Positions 23,581-33,459 of a stretch of DNA of 64,000 nt are shown here, in pieces (position 1 is the first letter of the stretch; every line of letters starts with the position of its first letter). Under the pieces are notes generated by a model. It was not told the origin of the DNA, ran no database searches, and was given only the letters and a program-made list of their open reading frames with translations. The stretch is from Apoderus coryli (taxonomy: Eukaryota; Arthropoda; Insecta; Coleoptera; Attelabidae): the NCBI GenBank assembly GCA_911728435.2, contig OU452216.1:1667981-1731980 (forward strand), read 5' to 3'. The position numbers were made by a program, and so were the translations under genes.

Positions 23581-23885
23581 TACCGGGTTTCGATCGATTA
23601 CGGAGAAACTACCCTGTGGAACAATCTGAAAATCTGGTGTATTACTTAGGTCGACGGCGCCAATTCGGCTAAAATGTTTCCAATAATCTAGTACTTTCGG
23701 TTATACCAGAAGTTGGTGTCAACTTCCTTATCTTAAATAGGATCCTAAATAAATTATATATTTTTTAGATTCTACTTGTAATTCTAAAGATAGTTCATGT
23801 GCAGTTTTCGAAATATTTGAAATTTTATGTCAAACATCACGTTTGCAGATTAAAGAATAATTACAATTTTTTATGCTTTTATAGT
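23581..23885. repeat. Half copy of the TACCGGG MITE
   Basis: Begins TACCGGGTTTCGATCGATTA and follows the left arm of the MITE at 11567-12105 (AATCTGAAAATCTGGTGT, then TTCCGGTTATACC-type text), ending where that element's centre begins. The second arm is missing. Confidence 0.75.
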
Positions 23886-24229
23886 TTAATTTGTTGGGAT
23901 ATCCTAGTAGTTATAGAGCTTTCTGCGCCTATCTATATTCTTTAATACATAATAATAAGTACAGGGTATTTGAAAAAGAGGGTATCAAATCAAATTGTCA
24001 AACTTTTTAAATGGCAACCCCCAATTTTTAGATATTTTTTATTTTTTGCATCAAAAATAAGGGCAAGTTTATGAAAGGATGTCTATTCCACAAATTTATA
24101 GTTTTTAAAATATTGACAATTTTACATTTTTCTATTACAATAGTGATAGGACTTTGAACTTTAATTGATTTTAGTTCGCCATGATGGCTTTAAAAAGCAA
24201 ATACATATGACACTTGTGAAAAAATTATC

Positions 24230-24780
24230 CAAAATATTGAATAATTTGTTATTGGTTTAATAGAGTAGGTATAACATAGAATATGTACCATAAAAAAATT
24301 ACATCACATTGGCATTCGAAACAGTATAAAAAGGGTTAAAAACTTTAAAAAAAATATAATTCCTAAACTGAGTAGAAATATTGACTTGGAATCAAATTAA
24401 AAACATAATTCTTATATATTATTGGAAATATGGAATAATTTTATAGTTGTGATAGAAAATAACCTAAAAACTGTCACATAGCAGAATTGGTTCACATAGG
24501 TATTCACAAATAGTGTAAAAAGGGGTCAAAAATGAAAAAAAAAATTTTCTAAAACTAAAAATTGGCTAAGTAATTATATATAGTTTTGATATAGGATAAC
24601 CTACAAAATGCAGCATAAAGAAAATACTTGTTCACATAGGCGTTCATAAATAGTAGAAAATGGTCAAAAAATTAGACTGTAAAAATCTTTTTTTTTATGT
24701 AGTTGATTTGGTATTCAAAATGCACGCCAAAAAATATATGTCCCATAGGCAAGAAATAGTTGCTTCTACAATAAATAACA
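24230..24780 (-). repeat. Dispersed fragment of the GAACGCC tandem-repeat family
   Basis: On the minus strand shows the same markers as 15300-17540: GGCATTCGAAACAGTAT, AGGTATTCACAAATAGTG and AGGCGTTCATAAATAG at spacings of about 130-150 bp. Confidence 0.65.
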
Positions 24781-25504
24781 TATTTTATTTGGAAATATAT
24801 AGCTTGTCACCAAGAGCATTACCGAAAAGGTAACTGACATAAATATTACTTTTACACTTTTTCTTAGCAATTTATATTGACTTCAAAATAAATTTTTAAG
24901 AAATTTTATTTTTATTGCTATATAAACCTCTGTTAAAGTGTTCTCTCTATGATCCAAAAAGAATTTTTCAAATCGATATTTGGAGTCTGATCAAACAGCC
25001 TTAAATATTGAGAGCTATTCGTCTCTCGAAGGGAACAGTTTATTTTTACTATCAATAAAATCTCTATACGCATCTAACAAAAATAAAATCACATTCAAAA
25101 TACCCTGTAGAATGTTGTATTTAAGAGATATTAGTTTGTTCAATTGCAGCCATGTGACAGTTGTAGATAAAAGTATAACCAAATAAAAATTCATTTAGTA
25201 AATTTCTAGGACCCAAATTAAATTGACGATCGTGTACGTGTTTTGTATTAGAATTAGATATACAGGGTGGTAATGAATCACCCCTAGAGAAAATTAATGT
25301 ATAAGGTAAATGCACCAATAATCGACACTTTAAGAAATAAAACTTTTTCAAATGCATTTACAACAATGTTATTTGGTTAGATTTTATAAATGCTTTGGTC
25401 AATAAACTTGCTAGATATTACTGTAAATACCTCAATCTTAAAATTAAAGTATTATTGAAGTATTTATAATTTTATCAATTTTTTTTTGTACATAAGAATT
25501 TGAC

Positions 25505-25575
25505 CCAATTTTCGACACCCAAATTTCACGATGTTCCAATAGTCGTCACTTATTTTTTTCTAATGGTCGACACCC
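25505..25575. promoter_or_regulatory. Left subterminal GTCGACAC repeats
   Basis: Copies: CCAATTTTCGACACCC (25505), CCAATAGTCGTCAC (25536) and AATGGTCGACACCC (25562), in the same direction as the terminal copy at 25314. Inferred transposase-binding sites. Confidence 0.6.
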
Positions 25576-25731
25576 TGCTGGAAGAAAGTTATAAAAGAAA
25601 AGACATTGTTAAAACTATAAAAATCTTATATTCCATGAAATAGCAAAGTATACAGGGTAAAGTATTATCTAGCAGCATCTAAGAACATGTAAACAACTAA
25701 ATCTACAAGATGATTTACATTTCTTTAACAT

Positions 25732-26629
25732 TTAATGAATGGGGAAACTTGATCTTTCACCAGTACCTACAACATTAGGGTGTTTAACTTTAATTTTAAT
25801 TTGTTTTAAATATACCAAAAATACATCTTTTTCTTTTATGATAAATGATTTTTTTGCCGCATCTATGCTTCTGAGGCCTGTTATTTCAATTTCTTCGGCT
25901 GAGTTAATTTTGTGGATAACACATAGGTATATAAAATTAGAGACCATTCTTTTGCCACCTTTATATTCGACCAATATAAAGTCACCTTCTTTCAGACCAT
26001 TCAATAACTTCACTTCACACACCTCTTCTTCTTCGTCACTCCTTTCATTCAGATACATCAGACTCAGGAAAAGATATTTCAGATGCGTCGGATTCAGAGG
26101 ACTCGTCCGAGGACTTATTTTGAATTAGCTTTTGCTTTTTCTGTTATCTCAACTTTTTGGCTTCTAGCTCTGTCATTTTTGTTTCACTGGATTTTTTCCT
26201 TGCCTCTTTCTGTTTTTCAACCTCTATTTTCTGATTTTATTTTTTCTTGTAGTACTTGAGCACTTGTGGTGATGTTACTACTGCCGGAAGTTTTTCCCGT
26301 TTATGCGTAGATTTCACAGCGTCCTTTTTTTCTGGCCATAAGAGTATTCTTTGGTGAAATTCTTTGGCTAGTTTCCGTGCACTACTAATAAATGACTCCT
26401 TGCTTACTGGAAATCCTGCTCTTGTCATACCTAGCACCCAATCAATCAAAGCAGTTTCCTGTTTAGGGCTAAAAGTGCTTGCTGGTTCCCTTGCCCTTAT
26501 GCTTGTCCATAAGTGTGATTCTGAGAATCCCATGAGTTCGAGCCGCTGCCTTGTATGATATTCCTCTATTAACATCTGCAAGACTAACATATTAGCTTCA
26601 GTGTAGTTACGAAGCTTTTTGGAAGGCAT
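25732..26629 (-). pseudogene. Truncated pogo/Tigger transposase (N-terminus joined to C-terminal tail)
   Basis: From 26629 to about 26240 the frame encodes MPSKKLRNYTEANMLVLQML, then SPKQETALIDWVLGMTRAGF then PVSKESFISSARKLAKEF, the CENP-B/Tc5-type DNA-binding part. A lysine-rich stretch with stops follows (about 26240-26060). The segment from 26058 to 25732 (EGDFILVEYKGGKR, EIEITGLRS, KEKDVFLVYLKQI) matches the usual C-terminal tail of Tigger-like proteins. All three catalytic aspartates are absent, so the deletion removed the DDE domain. If translated, the product could bind the terminal repeats but not cut. Confidence 0.75.
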
Positions 26630-26674
26630 TTTCTAAAACAATACCAAAAAGGTTTTCGATAGCAATTATTTGTT

Positions 26675-26886
26675 CCAGTAGTCGACACCTGGATGCGCCA
26701 TTGTTCGACACCCATGTCGAATATTGGAGCGCGGATTGATATTAACGAAGTTTGCATTGCAATTTGCTACTAAGGTTTATAACTGTCAAACTTTATATAA
26801 AAAAACCATTAAACCAATGTTCCTATAATTGACACTGTGTCGAATTTAGGAACATCGCTGTTTCTAGCACCCAAAAGTCGACATCC
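26675..26886. promoter_or_regulatory. Right subterminal GTCGACAC repeat cluster
   Basis: Copies near 26675 (CCAGTAGTCGACACC), 26698 (CCATTGTTCGACACCC), 26715 (reverse, TGTCGAATATTGG), 26822 (CCTATAATTGACAC), 26837 (reverse, GTGTCGAATTTAGG) and 26870 (CCCAAAAGTCGACATCC). They lie just upstream of the truncated transposase start at 26629. Confidence 0.65.
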
Positions 26887-27339
26887 CATGCTACTCGAAA
26901 TTTGTAATATCTAATTTTAAATAAAGCACACTGTATTGTTAATTTGGGTTTCTAAACTTCACTTGATCTTAAATAATTACTCAAAAATACCCTATTACCT
27001 TACAAACTATTATTTTATAATACTTACCCCTTAAAGTTTTGAAAAAAATTCGTACACGAAACCACCTGTTACCGGTAACATATTAATGTTAATGCGATAA
27101 TAAACGCTGTGGCGCATTGTTCGGCGAATTTTTGAGTACGCACGAAGCGGTATACAACAACGGAACGGGAGAAAGCGCGGGTAATACAAAAAACATAACC
27201 GTTTGGCTATTTTTAAAGTTTGAAATTCGATGTGTCGACTACTGGTGCCGTGTCGACTATTGGTGCGATTACCGATTACGAAATCATCAATTAATTAATG
27301 ATAATTTTAAAAAATAGTCCATACTGTGAAGTTAATTAA

Positions 27340-27420
27340 TAGAAATTTATAATCAGTATCCAAACAATTTTCGGAACTTAAACCAGCTTCATCATCAGTT
27401 GCAAAAAGAGAAACTTATAA
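27340..27420 (-). repeat. Penelope-like terminal-repeat fragment with decayed hammerhead-like motif
   Basis: Minus strand: CTGATGA, then TGAAGCTGG, then GTTCC, GAAA, ATTG, TT. The core words are kept, but stem I does not pair and stem II is interrupted. Same family type as the motifs at 16645 and 49375. Confidence 0.5.
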
Positions 27421-27510
27421 ATTTAATGTTCCAGAAATTTCCATTGAGGTCACCTCTATTTAAATAAAATCAAAAACTAACATTATTATGTTATTCAATT
27501 TTTCTTTTTA

Positions 27511-29128
27511 TACAGGGTGTCCGGAAATGACGTGTGCAACGGATTAGCACAAATTCTTTGGCCGAAAATATGATGATTTAGGTCAACTTACTATATACAA
27601 AATTGCGTGGTTTGGGCACTAGAGGGCTTTAAATGTGAATATTTTTTTACGTTTTTTCAAATAATTCGAAAAATATTTGATAGATTTAATCACAGATTTA
27701 GAAACTTTTCTAGATCTGTGGATTTAATTCATTTTTTAGATACACGTTTGCACCAAACTACAGTTATTTATTGAAGAAACTCCAATTTCTAGAATTACAG
27801 GGTGTTTAAAAGCTTATAGTCACAATAACTTATCTACCCATATTTTTTGTAACCCTCGTATAATCAATACCAGTTTTTTTCTGTGAATAGTTCATTTTAT
27901 TTAGAAACTATTTACTCTCTGACAAAATTTTAGTTTGTCAAACAGTTTACAAGTAACAAAATATTTTCTAAATCCCTACATGCCTGAATCAGTACTTAAT
28001 AATTATTGTAACTTAGCACAAAGTATTTATTAAAAGATGGTTATGAGTACTTTGACAAATACAAAAAGATGATATTATTGTAATTTCATTTAACCTGATT
28101 TGCGTTTAGAATTTCGTCTTTTTCTTCAGGCTTGCAGCGATTTAGAAAATATTTTTTTCTAGGACTGTCTTTAAATGCCTTTATTATATGTTCAATCATG
28201 ATTTGAAAATGTAGTGCTGTTTTTCATTTATCCGTGCGTAATCATATTTCCCACTAGTTTCCTAGCAACTAGTGGGAAATATTATTACGCACGGATAAAA
28301 TTACCTGGTAATGACAAAAGTAGCGGCGGGCATGAAAAATCACCATAGCAACGCCGAAAATACAAACACCAAATTGACAGTTTTGGTATTTATAATTAAT
28401 AATAATTATAATTAAGTATTTCGCTAACTTCAAAACACATAAACAGTGATAGTGAATATAGTTTAACACCACCTAGTCAATTTAATACTTCTAATTTATC
28501 CTATTTAGGCTTCGACGTTAACAGGGGTAAGTTTCGAAAAACAAATATTTTCTTAAAAATTGTGTTAAATTTATTCAAAAGCATTAAAACAGTCGTAGAA
28601 AAAGTATAGTGTGAAACTCACATGAAATGACCATTTCCTACTCGTATGATTTGCAGCACTCGTCTGCGGCTCATGCTGCAAACGATCATACTCGTAGGAA
28701 ATATATGTCATTTCATGTTCGTTGCACAATATACTATTTTATCTCTAAACTGTTTGACAAACTAAAATTTTGTAAGAAAGTAAATAGTTTCTAAATAAAA
28801 TGAACTATTCACAGAAAAAAACTGGTATTGATTATACGAAAGTTACAAAAAACTATGGGTAGATAAGTTATTGTGACTAAGCTTTTAAACACCTTGTAAT
28901 TGGAGTTTCTTCAATAAAAAACAGTAGTTTATTGGTGCAAACGTGTATCTAAAAATGAATTAAATCTATCAAATATTTTTCGATTTATTTGAAAAAACGT
29001 ACAAAAAATATTCACTTTTAAAGCCCTCTAGTGCCCAAACCACGCAATTTTGTATATAGATAAGTTGACCAAAATCATAATATTTTCGGCCAAGGAATGT
29101 TGTACACGTCATTTCCGTACACCCTGTA
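27511..29128. repeat. Long palindromic element with TACAGGGTGTCCGGAAATGA ends
   Basis: Termini TACAGGGTGTCCGGAAATGA and its complement; arms of about 450 and 390 bp (27511-27965, 28742-29128). The spacer contains two further hairpins: 28230-28297 (around TTTCCCACTAGTT/AACTAGTGGGAAA) and 28621-28719 (around TCCTACTCGTATGAT/ATCATACTCGTAGGA). A piece of the second recurs at about 63430-63475. No transposase. Confidence 0.85.
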
Positions 29129-29410
29129 TATCATTATGGTTAATCGATTTTTATTAAATCAATTTATTATTGTCTGATCACTTAATTTATGGCATTGGAC
29201 ACAATTTTATTCATGCTGACTCCATAATGAATGCTGACGACTTTAAAATTAGTAAAATACTATCTTCAGTCTTAGATTGTGTTAAACTCCCTCTTAAATC
29301 TTATTTTACTCCTGCTATATCAATCGACTTAGTATAATCGATGAGTAGAACCTTTGGCGTAGAACACTAAACTGACAATCGTTTTACCACTTCACCAAAA
29401 CACTTCTTTT

Positions 29411-29457
29411 AAATCTCGACGCGCGTTTCGCTAACAATGTTAGCATCCTCAGGAAAG
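29411..29457 (-). ncRNA. Hammerhead ribozyme motif, family B (left copy)
   Basis: Minus strand: stem I TTTC/GAGA (one G-U pair), CTGAGGA (fits CUGANGA), one extra T, stem II GCTAAC/GTTAGC with a three-base loop, GAAA, stem III CGCGCG (self-complementary), cleavage triplet GTC at 29420-29418. All core bases present. Short stem III suggests folding as a dimer, as described for Penelope and schistosome hammerheads. Confidence 0.75.
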
Positions 29458-29483
29458 AATTAAAACAACAACAAGTTTTAATT

Positions 29484-29528
29484 CTCTCCTGAGGATGCTA
29501 ACATTGTTAGCGAAACGCGCGTCGAGAT
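29484..29528 (+). ncRNA. Hammerhead ribozyme motif, family B (right copy)
   Basis: Stem I TCTC (29485-29488) with GAGA (29524-29527), core CTGAGGA (29489-29495), one extra T, stem II GCTAAC/GTTAGC, GAAA (29512-29515), CGCGCG, cleavage after TC at 29523. Perfect pairing in every stem; the extra base before stem II is the only departure from the minimal consensus. Confidence 0.78.
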
Positions 29529-29802
29529 TTAAAAGAAGTGTTTTGGTGAAGTGGTAAAACGATTGTCAATCGACTTAGTCCCAATATTAAGTAGAATGTC
29601 GAAGGAGAATGTCTTGTCAAAGCTTAGCGATAAAAATATGACATTTGGGAATCATATAGAAAATGTGGTCCAGAAGGCATGTAGAAATGTTAGGCTTTAT
29701 TTATAGAAATGCTGAAATCGTCAAGACTGAAACATGTTTCAGATCTATAATATATTACAGTCTTGTAGGATATAATAAAATAATGTATTTACATATTTCT
29801 AG

Positions 29803-29929
29803 GTTTGAAAAGTTCCTGTAAATGGCTGGAGAGCGAAATTAGTCGAAATAAGTTGGATAATTTACGAACCGATCAAACCATCGAATTCATTGAGAAGCAA
29901 CTGCACAACATTAAACCATGTATACAAGT
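29803..29929 (+). CDS. Coiled-coil protein, exon 2 of 8
   Basis: Acceptor atatttctag before 29803; enters in phase 1 and leaves in phase 2 at donor gtatgtataag. Encodes residues 30-72 (LKSSCKWLESEISRNKLDN and onward), charged and helical. The donor choice (CAAGT/gtatgt rather than CAA/gtgtat) is set by the phase needed for the next exon. Confidence 0.7.
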
Positions 29930-30301
29930 GTATGTATAAGATTAGTAGTTACTAATATTTATATAGGCTGTCCGGTGAAGTTTGTGACATAAATCTGGAA
30001 GCGGATTGGGGAGCTCCTAATAAGTATAGTTTGTGATCTACCTAAACCAAATTTCTCCTAACGAATATTTACCCCCAAAGTTCTACGCAACAATTTACAT
30101 CTTCGATTCTAACTTTTGAACCGACATGTATAATTTGATGAATATTTCAGATTTATTGTTACCAATTTTTTTTATTTACACAGTGTCACATAGAAAGTAC
30201 GTATCATATGAGAATTATTTTTCCTTAGCATTTAATTAAACTTTTAATTATGCCATCTGGTTTGGCTTTAAAAATGATGCCTAATGACATCATCATCACT
30301 C
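29930..30301 (+). other. Start of intron 2, no gene
   Basis: AT-rich; a single transposon-end-like TATAGGCTGTCCGGTGAAG at about 29963 lacks a partner. Nothing else recognised. Confidence 0.5.
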
Positions 30302-31068
30302 GCTAGCGACTATGAATTAGTCCAACTCAGGGATTTCTGTTGTTTACCGGCTGTTGCAGGTGCGATGTACCACAGATGCGTTTGGATGCTCTCTCCTCGC
30401 ATCCACATGTCGTCGCGCTGCTCTTCAAAGACTTTATGGTCCTCGTAAATGGTATGCGTCCATATCGGTCGATCGTTCGCGATCTGCTCCCAGTTGTTCT
30501 TCACATCTAAGCCATCCTTGTACCTCTTTTGGTGTCCTTCCTGATTTCATGAGCCGACCTTAAGCTGTGAATAAAGTATTCTCTTCGGAAGGCCTTCCGT
30601 TGGCATGCGGATTACGTGACCAGTCCATGGCAGCTGGTGCCTGACAATCGCCTCAGTGCTAGTTGTTTCAGGTTATCATCGATACTTGTGTTCGCCGCGA
30701 GAATGCTGCCGGGGTAAGAGAAACTCTCTCAAATTCCATGGGCCTTTATAAGTATAGGCACGTGAAACTCGCGCTCGTGTTTAATATGATTTTTTTCGGT
30801 CGCATATTTGTATTTTGATCTGTGGTTTGCGCGAGTTTTGAGATGTAGTTGTGGACTTGATTTTGCGTATCTTTATTTACTCAAATGTGTTAAGTAACCT
30901 GTTGATTTTGTACTTTTAATTAGTGTATAAACTGTTAAATTCCCATATCATTCTGTATCTGTAGGTACTGTAGGTACTACATTTTTTTTGTATATTCCGT
31001 TTTTACAATAAATCGGCTTTGCATTGATTGATTTATATTTGGGACTTAGTGAGTTGCTACAAAATATT

Positions 31069-32136
31069 ATGTCCTGCAAGTTATGTGGCCAGAAATTGGG
31101 TAAGACCAATTTTCGTATACAGTGTGCTGGTGCTTGTCAGTTATGGGTACACTTGACATGTGCAGGATATAAAAAGGAGGATGTAACTGGACCTAAAAAG
31201 CATGATGTGTCCTGGATATGTAAACAATGTCAAGTGAAAGGAGGATCATCTGCTAATTGCCAGCTATCTGAGGATGATGACGAACCTTCTTTGATGTACA
31301 GAACTGACATACGGGATCCTTCTCCTAGCAGAAATAGAAGGAAATCTGCCCTCTTGTTTCCCAAGGACAAGACTCCTGTCGCTGCTCGTGTCGACCAGTG
31401 TGGCTCATGTGGTGTTCCGCAGGAGACTCAACTTGCTGCAATCAACAATCTGCAGGAGGTAATTGGACGTCTTTCTAAAAAGTTTGAAAGCTTTGAGGAA
31501 TCGCTTGATTTTCACAACCGTGGGGTGGAGGAAATACGTAGTACCTTAAAGCAGATTTTGGTGGAGAATAAATCATTAAAGAAAGAAAACGAACAATTGA
31601 AGAGAAGTGTAAATGCCTTGCAAACTGAAGTGAACGCTATCCAAAAGGTAATATCTAATCAGAAGGACGTTGAGAGGAGAAGTAATAACATAATCATTAG
31701 AGGATTGCATCAGGAAGGTTCTTCGGAAAAGGAGGAAGTGACAAAACTCCTCAGCGGTTTGGGTGTACCAACATCTGAGCAGAGTAAGCTAATTGTTAAA
31801 AAGCTTCCTGGTCGTTCGGGTACTAGGCCTTTACTTGTAACATTTGGTGATAGCAAAGCAAAGAGTAGTGTTATGGAAAAACGTAGGCGAATAGGTGATT
31901 TGAACTCAGTAGAGTTGCAATTGCCTGGACCAGGGCGAAGAATTTATATTAATGAAGATATGTCTAAGGAATCAAGGGATTTGTTTTACAGAGCGCGTCA
32001 GCTGAGGGAGTCCGGATACAAGTACGTTTGGTATAAAGATGGCCATATTTTCTGTCGGAAAAATGAAACGGCAAGAATAGCTAGACTGGAAAGCCTTGAG
32101 CAGATAGAAGTTCTGAAGGGTGATGTTAGTGAATAA
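31069..32136 (+). CDS. LINE ORF1 protein with PHD-like zinc finger and coiled coil
   Basis: ATG at 31069 (MSCKLCGQK) and an intact 355-codon frame. Residues 3-50 form a PHD-type finger: CKLC, CAGAC, WVHLTC, WICKQC. A heptad-rich coiled coil follows at about 125-205 (EEIRSTLKQILVENKSLKKE), then an RRM-like region (RRSNNIIIRGLHQEG, about 205-300) and a basic C-terminus (YKYVWYKDGHIFCRKNE). In CR1-group LINEs, ORF1 products are nucleic-acid chaperones that package the RNA. The reading frame is open while ORF2 is broken, so this copy cannot move by itself but could still make ORF1 protein if transcribed. Confidence 0.85.
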   Translation: MSCKLCGQKLGKTNFRIQCAGACQLWVHLTCAGYKKEDVTGPKKHDVSWICKQCQVKGGSSANCQLSEDDDEPSLMYRTDIRDPSPSRNRRKSALLFPKDKTPVAARVDQCGSCGVPQETQLAAINNLQEVIGRLSKKFESFEESLDFHNRGVEEIRSTLKQILVENKSLKKENEQLKRSVNALQTEVNAIQKVISNQKDVERRSNNIIIRGLHQEGSSEKEEVTKLLSGLGVPTSEQSKLIVKKLPGRSGTRPLLVTFGDSKAKSSVMEKRRRIGDLNSVELQLPGPGRRIYINEDMSKESRDLFYRARQLRESGYKYVWYKDGHIFCRKNETARIARLESLEQIEVLKGDVSE

Positions 32137-32248
32137 TTTGTGTCCTTTTAGTTTTATTGAATATGTATTGCTTCTTGGTTCATGTAATATTGTTTATTTA
32201 CATATTTAACTATATTTAAGTTTTGACAAATTAAAGTTTAGTTTCACA

Positions 32249-33396
32249 ATGGATGCATTTAATGTTGTTCATTTAAACATCAGATCATTATTGCCTAAGT
32301 TTGAACAATTTAAGTCTTATGTTTTAGATAATAGTTTCGACATTATTGGGCTCTCTGAGACTTGGCTAGACGAACGCACATTGGATGACTATCTGATTAT
32401 TAATGGCTACAATTTTGTACGACACGACCGTGGTCGCTGTCGAGGTGGTGGAGTATTGCTGTACGTAAGGAAGTCTATCAATTTTACTCAAGTTTTGAAT
32501 TTTGATAATGACCATGCTGAACAAATTTGGATTAAATTTAAATTCGGTATGGTTAAAAATATTTTGTGTTTGTTATACCGACCTCCAGGCTCAACGGGGA
32601 TGGGGGAGTTTTTTTCTGAATTTGAAGGAAATATTTGTAGAGGTCTAGTTGACTGTAATCAGTTAATATCTATGGGGGATTTTAACATTAATGTTTTAGA
32701 CATGCACTGTGGCTACTCCCGACGCGACGTTTTCTCTCTCTTCTTAGTGACTATGGCTTGACTCAGATTGTTGATGAGCCAACTAGGCATGGTCTAACTA
32801 CGGCATCGCTATTATATTTGATTATATGTTCTGATAATACATATGTTTCTTCTGTTGAAGTTGAGCATGATATTAATTTGTCTGACCATCTTCCGGTAAG
32901 ATGTGCATTCAGGACCAAACTTTCGAAGCCTAAGCCGTTTTCCTACACTTTTCGAGATTTTCGCTACTTTGACCAGTATCTTTTTTACAATGATTTAATG
33001 AATATGCCTTTCCATAATATTTTTTATATAAATAACATAGACATGAAGGTTGCATTATTCAATCAGTACCTCTTAGAAGTTTTCGATCGGTATGCTCCCT
33101 TAAAAACTGTAAGAATCTCCAAGAAGAAGGCTCCTTGGCTTTCACAAAATATTAAGGATTTGCAAAGGCAAAGGGAAAAAGCGTTAGCTAAATATAGAAG
33201 AAGTCGTTCTGTTGCGGATTGGGATGCGTACAAAAGAATAAGGAACTTGGTGTCATGTGAAGTAAGTAGTGCAAAGAGGCGATATTTGGAGAGTAGTATT
33301 CGTCGAAATAGCTCCAGCCAAAATTGGAAACTGTTGAGGGAGTTGGATATATACAGCAGGGACAAAACAACTATTCCATCTACCTTGGGTATGTAA
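32249..33396 (+). pseudogene. LINE ORF2, endonuclease part, one frameshift
   Basis: Starts MDAFNVVHLNIRSLLPKF at ATG 32249. Apurinic-type endonuclease motifs: HLNIRSL, IIGLSETWL, RGGGVLLYVRK, LLYRPPGS, ISMGDFNIN, then after a break near 32735-32760, LSDHLPVRCAF. The first frame ends in a stop at 32761 and the protein continues in the next frame from about 32740. The linker to the reverse transcriptase (KKKAPWLSQNIKDLQRQREK) follows to 33396. Confidence 0.85.
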
Positions 33397-33459
33397 TGTA
33401 GATAACATAAATGACTTTTTCCTTGATATATCTAATAGTTCCCCTGATCGCGAAACACT

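Larger units (their letters stand above)
22789..25304 (+). other. Intron 1, left part: repeats only
   Basis: Holds the MITE half copy at 23581-23885 and the inverted fragment of the tandem-repeat family at 24230-24780. Apart from these and a stray TACAGGGTGGTAATG end at about 25261, nothing is recognised. Confidence 0.5.
25305..27273 (-). mobile_element. Pogo-like element lacking its catalytic core
   Basis: Left end GGTAAATGCACCAATAATCG and right end (complement) GGTAATCGCACCAATAGTCG form the inverted repeat. At least a dozen copies of CCAATAGTCGACAC or variants lie near both ends. The minus-strand frame keeps the DNA-binding N-terminus and the C-terminal tail of a pogo/Tigger transposase but not the DDE domain: an internally deleted, non-autonomous derivative. 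Confidence 0.8.
29334..29565. mobile_element. Minimal palindromic hammerhead element, family B, 14-bp target duplication
   Basis: A 232-bp insertion flanked by TCAATCGACTTAGT at 29320-29333 and 29566-29579. It consists of a ~45-base unpaired extension at the left (ending TTTGGCGTAGAAC), then two inverted arms of about 85 bp, each carrying a hammerhead motif, meeting near 29470. There is no coding capacity and almost nothing besides the ribozyme arms. Family B sequence also forms the 3' repeat of the Penelope-like copy at 60280-60520 and the fragment at 51215-51460. Confidence 0.85.
29150..29760 (+). pseudogene. LINE reverse-transcriptase fragment, interrupted
   Basis: Frame pieces read NADDFKISKILSSVLDCVKL and, after the insertion at 29334-29565, LVPILSRMSKENVLSKLSDK then NMTFGNHIENVVQKACRN, matching the region behind the ADD motif of CR1/Jockey-type reverse transcriptases. 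Removing the insertion and one copy of the 14-bp duplication restores a continuous frame across the junction. Confidence 0.7.
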
